This document shows positions 6,470-8,970 of a DNA stretch of 8,970 bases, piece by piece. This DNA comes from JANQRV01 sp964533785 (lineage in GTDB: Bacteria; Bacteroidota; Bacteroidia; Chitinophagales; Saprospiraceae), in contig CAZHNG010000282.1 of assembly GCA_964533785.1 (NCBI GenBank), positions 1 through 8,970 on the forward strand, given 5' to 3'. The notes below the pieces were generated by a model. That model saw nothing but the letters and a program-made list of their open reading frames with translations. It searched no databases and was not told the origin of the DNA. Within the stretch, counting starts at the first letter, position 1. Every line of letters begins with the position of its first letter. Both the position numbers and the translations under genes were made by a program.

Positions 6470-6730
6470 ATGAAAATAACTCATCTGTTTGTAGCGGGAC
6501 TATTGCTTTATTTGCTGGCAGGTTGTACCGCGGATAAGTTGGAACCGCCGGTCGCGGAAGTATGTGATGTGCAACCTACCTATGATTCTGACGTTAAGGA
6601 AATTATAGACAGGGCTTGCGCCTATGTAGGCTGCCACAATGCTAATCCTCCGGGAGATTACACTGTCTATAATGGTGATTTAATAACCTTTTTGCAATTT
6701 CTGATTGGCTGGACGGTCAATTCCGGCTAG
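6470..6730 (+). CDS. Small lipoprotein with CX4CH heme-like motif (short cytochrome-like protein)
   Basis: 86 aa. Residues 1-19 form a lipoprotein signal with lipobox LAGC and lipidated Cys19. The mature part contains TYDSDVKEIIDRACAYVGCH (37-56), in which Cys50-X4-Cys55-His56 sits where Bacteroidota envelope proteins of the 'YxxDVKPIxxxxC..(S)GCH' type carry a heme c-like site. GDYTVYNG (62-69) matches the next segment of that family from memory. Relatives usually continue for another 30-60 residues with an MPP segment that may supply a Met ligand; this protein stops at WTVNSG. Reading past the TAG adds only 13 codons and another frame adds nothing clearly related, so it looks naturally short or 3'-degraded. 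Whether CX4CH is attached to heme cannot be told from sequence. The diheme cytochrome gene begins 44 bp downstream on the same strand, probably one operon. Confidence 0.65.
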   Translation: MKITHLFVAGLLLYLLAGCTADKLEPPVAEVCDVQPTYDSDVKEIIDRACAYVGCHNANPPGDYTVYNGDLITFLQFLIGWTVNSG

Positions 6731-6774
6731 GATTTACCATTTCCCGGCTATTTAACTTGTGATGTAATTTAACC

Positions 6775-7806
6775 ATGATAAAGCTATTCATTTCAATAAC
6801 CGGTATCATTTTTTTGACCATAGGTCTGGTGCAAACGAATAATAAGCAGTGGGTAGAAATTGATAAATCGTATCCCGTTAGTAAAGTGTTGAGCCTACTG
6901 GACGATACGACGCAATTGGTTCGTCCGGATACAAACCTGGCGAATGTTAGCATTGATTACGGCCGTTCCTTGGTATTAACGGGAATTATTAAAAAAGAAG
7001 ACGGAGGGAAGACCCAAATACAGAGCAAGCACTTCGTTTGTACCAGTTGTCACAATGTAAAAAGAGAAGATCCTGATCTGAGCATTTCTGATCCCCAGGC
7101 CAGATTGAACTACGTCAGTGAGGTGGGATTACCTTTCTTGCCCGGCACCACTTTATACGGGGCTGTCAATAGAACCTCTTTCTACAATGGAGATTATGAG
7201 AAGAAGTACGGAGAATTGGTGAAACCTGCCCGTAATAATATCAGAGAAGCCATTCAGTTATGTGCGGTAGAATGTTCTCAAGGCAGAAAACTGGAGCCTT
7301 GGGAATTGGAATCGGTACTAGCCTATCTGTGGACCTTGGAATTGAAATTGGAAGATCTTGATATATCTTCCGAAGAAATGAACACTTTGAATAATGCTAT
7401 CAATGAAAAAGGAACAAAGCAGGCGGCTGCAGAGTTAATTAAGAGCCATTATCTGGCTGCTTCTCCGGCTACCTTTGTCACTCCTCCGCAAGATCGAAAA
7501 AAAGGTTATGGATTGGAAGGCAATCCTGCAAACGGGCAGTTAATATATGATTTAAGTTGTAAACATTGTCACGAAAAAGGGCGATATGCCTATTTTGAAC
7601 TGGATGACTCCCGGTTTGCCTTTAAGTTCATGAATCGTCACATTCGGCGGTATACCCGTTATTCATTGTATCAGGTAAGTCGCTATGGCACGCAACCTAT
7701 AAACGGAAAAAGAGCTTACATGCCTAATTTTACACTTGAAAAGATGAGCAACCAACAACTAGAAGATCTACGGGCTTACATAGAGATCCGGTCGAAAAGA
7801 AAATGA
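6775..7806 (+). CDS. Diheme c-type cytochrome
   Basis: 343 aa. An N-terminal hydrophobic stretch (3-19) acts as signal peptide or membrane anchor; there is no lipobox, and no clear cleavage motif, so the mature start is uncertain. Two heme c sites are present: CTSCH at 89-93 and CKHCH at 262-266. YMPNFTLEKMS (315-325) supplies a likely axial Met316 to the second heme, followed by a typical cytochrome c terminal helix (QQLEDLRAYIE). The first domain has LPFLPGTTLYGAVNRTSFYN (119-138) and a second Cys pair, CAVEC (163-167), before SQGRKLEPWELESVLAYLWTLE; there is no Met between residue 94 and 201, so the first heme probably does not use a nearby Met as sixth ligand. The protein probably carries electrons in the periplasm. 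It lies 44 bp after the small lipoprotein gene and 55 bp before the APP1-type gene. A role as electron donor to the divergent peroxidase-like protein is plausible but unproven. Confidence 0.88.
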   Translation: MIKLFISITGIIFLTIGLVQTNNKQWVEIDKSYPVSKVLSLLDDTTQLVRPDTNLANVSIDYGRSLVLTGIIKKEDGGKTQIQSKHFVCTSCHNVKREDPDLSISDPQARLNYVSEVGLPFLPGTTLYGAVNRTSFYNGDYEKKYGELVKPARNNIREAIQLCAVECSQGRKLEPWELESVLAYLWTLELKLEDLDISSEEMNTLNNAINEKGTKQAAAELIKSHYLAASPATFVTPPQDRKKGYGLEGNPANGQLIYDLSCKHCHEKGRYAYFELDDSRFAFKFMNRHIRRYTRYSLYQVSRYGTQPINGKRAYMPNFTLEKMSNQQLEDLRAYIEIRSKRK

Positions 7807-7861
7807 CTAAGATCTACGGGCACAAAATCAGAAAACTGTCCTATTTTAGCAGAAAAAAAGA

Positions 7862-8970
7862 ATGCCGCGTTTAAAACGGCGAATATACCGGATTGTCACT
7901 GCGATTCATCTTTTTATCGACCATTGGTTATACCGGCTAAGGCTTGTTCTCGGCTTGGGCACCCAGGCACCTATTGTAGTTATTCCATATATCAGTTATG
8001 GCAGGCGTGATTATGTATATTTACAAGGGAGGGTTTTAAAAGAGAAAAGGATCGTTAGTAAAGCAGAAGATTCGGATTGGAAAAACTTGTGGAACAACCT
8101 GAAGCGTGCCTGGAGTGTAGAGATCAGAGAAGCGGAGTTGGAAATAACTGTCGGCGATAATCGCTTCTTGGTAAAGACTGATAAAGAAGGTTTTTTTATT
8201 CTGGATGCCTCATTGGAATCCCCGCTTCCTCCCAGTGATGAATTGTGGAGAGAAGCCGTGGTAAAATTGATGACTGTACCCTGGCGCACCATCGATGTTG
8301 AAGTAAAGAGCCGTTTTATTGTTCCCATTGAACCACAAATTGCGATTGTCAGTGATATTGATGATACGATCATTGAGACAAAGGTGAATTCTCTCCTGAA
8401 ATTAAAAATGCTGTATCTTGCCTTTTTCAAAAACGCAAATAAAAGATCGGCCTTTTCCGGGGTTTCCGCTTTTTTTCAAGCCTTACATGAAGGAGGTTCA
8501 GAGAAGAATCCCGTTTTTTACGTTTCTAAGAGCCCCTGGAATATTGCGGATCAAATCGAATTATTTATTGAGCTGAATCAATTGCCGCTAGGTCCGCTCT
8601 TACTCAGAGATTATGGGCTGCCATACAAAAAAATACCCCCCGATTACAAAGGGCATAAATACGAGAATATAGCACGCATCATCAGAACCTACCCCGATAT
8701 TCCTTTTTTGTTAATCGGTGACAGCGGAGAACAAGATATTGATATTTACCTATCTATTACTAAAGCATTTCCTGGCAGAATAAAATGCATCTTTATTCAT
8801 AACGTAAGGAATAGCTCTGGTATCGCCAAAATTCAAAAGAAAATCGAAGTTTATCAAGAGGTTGACATTCAGCTTATTGAATCATACGATGAAGCAGCAC
8901 ATTATGCATCGGAAAAAGGCTGGATCGATTGGGAGTATTATCAGTCTTTAATTGTACAGAAAAGTAAATA
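7862..8970 (+). CDS. APP1-type (DUF2183) phosphatase, related to phosphatidate phosphatases; stop codon clipped by the window
   Basis: 369 codons are visible, and the last two bases, TA, are the start of a stop codon, so only the final base is missing. The ATG at 7862 is the start: an in-frame TAG lies 15 bp upstream (7847). The protein has a basic N-terminus without a signal peptide and is probably cytoplasmic or peripherally membrane-bound. Residues 53-60 (YLQGRVLK) match the entry to the APP1 N-terminal beta region. The catalytic HAD-like domain begins at about 158: IVSDIDDTI (162-170) gives the DxDxT nucleophile Asp165 and acid/base Asp167; VFYVSKSPWN (218-227) is motif II; K263/K266 in PPDYKGHKYENI are motif III candidates; LLIGDSGEQD (283-292) is motif IV. 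Yeast App1 dephosphorylates phosphatidate at actin patches; bacterial substrates are not established. The 55-bp gap allows co-transcription with the cytochromes, though no functional link is obvious. Confidence 0.9.
   Translation, partial: MPRLKRRIYRIVTAIHLFIDHWLYRLRLVLGLGTQAPIVVIPYISYGRRDYVYLQGRVLKEKRIVSKAEDSDWKNLWNNLKRAWSVEIREAELEITVGDNRFLVKTDKEGFFILDASLESPLPPSDELWREAVVKLMTVPWRTIDVEVKSRFIVPIEPQIAIVSDIDDTIIETKVNSLLKLKMLYLAFFKNANKRSAFSGVSAFFQALHEGGSEKNPVFYVSKSPWNIADQIELFIELNQLPLGPLLLRDYGLPYKKIPPDYKGHKYENIARIIRTYPDIPFLLIGDSGEQDIDIYLSITKAFPGRIKCIFIHNVRNSSGIAKIQKKIEVYQEVDIQLIESYDEAAHYASEKGWIDWEYYQSLIVQKSK

Noticed and set aside
7864..7880. GCCG...CGGC mini hairpin overlapping the start of the APP1-type gene, as terminator or regulator
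   Set aside because: Only four paired bases with a 9-nt loop and no T run.
8011..8430. Open - strand reading frame of 139 codons at the right end
   Set aside because: It lies opposite the APP1-type gene, whose HAD motifs fix the coding strand.

Overview
The window looks like chromosomal DNA from a Bacteroidota bacterium, possibly of the Saprospiria/Lewinella type; the finer placement is a guess. The signs are start codons preceded by A/T-rich sequence rather than Shine-Dalgarno sites, a perfect match to the Bacteroidota promoter consensus (TTG-N17-23-TAnnTTTG), exported proteins with '..AQ' or lipobox signal peptides, and protein families typical of this phylum. There are seven genes. Both end genes are clipped by the window edge: the first lacks its 5' end and the last lacks only the final base of its stop codon.

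Left part (1-4496, all + strand): the 3' portion of class II fumarase (fumC), then a multidomain membrane protein (class III nucleotide cyclase domain, TM2 membrane domain, TPR-like repeats, SHOCT tail). A 415-bp gap with a candidate promoter follows, then a secreted protein with an N-terminal OmpA-type peptidoglycan-binding domain and a large C-terminal region resembling beta-sandwich segments of Bacteroidota surface proteins.

Centre (4497-7806): a c-type heme cluster. A lipoprotein of the diheme cytochrome c peroxidase/MauG family lies on the - strand, convergent with the OmpA-type gene. Across a 455-bp divergent regulatory region, a small lipoprotein with an unusual CX4CH heme-like motif and a diheme cytochrome c lie on the + strand, 44 bp apart and probably co-transcribed. 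The parts fit a cell-envelope electron-transfer module, but the partnership is inferred from gene position only. The divergent region holds a perfect Bacteroidota promoter pointing at the peroxidase gene with a leader of about 300 nt, plus several inverted repeats.

Right end (7862-8970): an APP1-type (DUF2183) HAD-fold phosphatase, related to phosphatidate phosphatases, starting 55 bp after the diheme cytochrome on the same strand.

The window contains no tRNA, rRNA, CRISPR array, insertion sequence or phage gene that I can recognise. The best candidates for something less described are the heme cluster, whose peroxidase homologue appears to lack the usual catalytic Glu and the Met/Tyr heme ligand, and the cyclase-TM2-TPR-SHOCT fusion.
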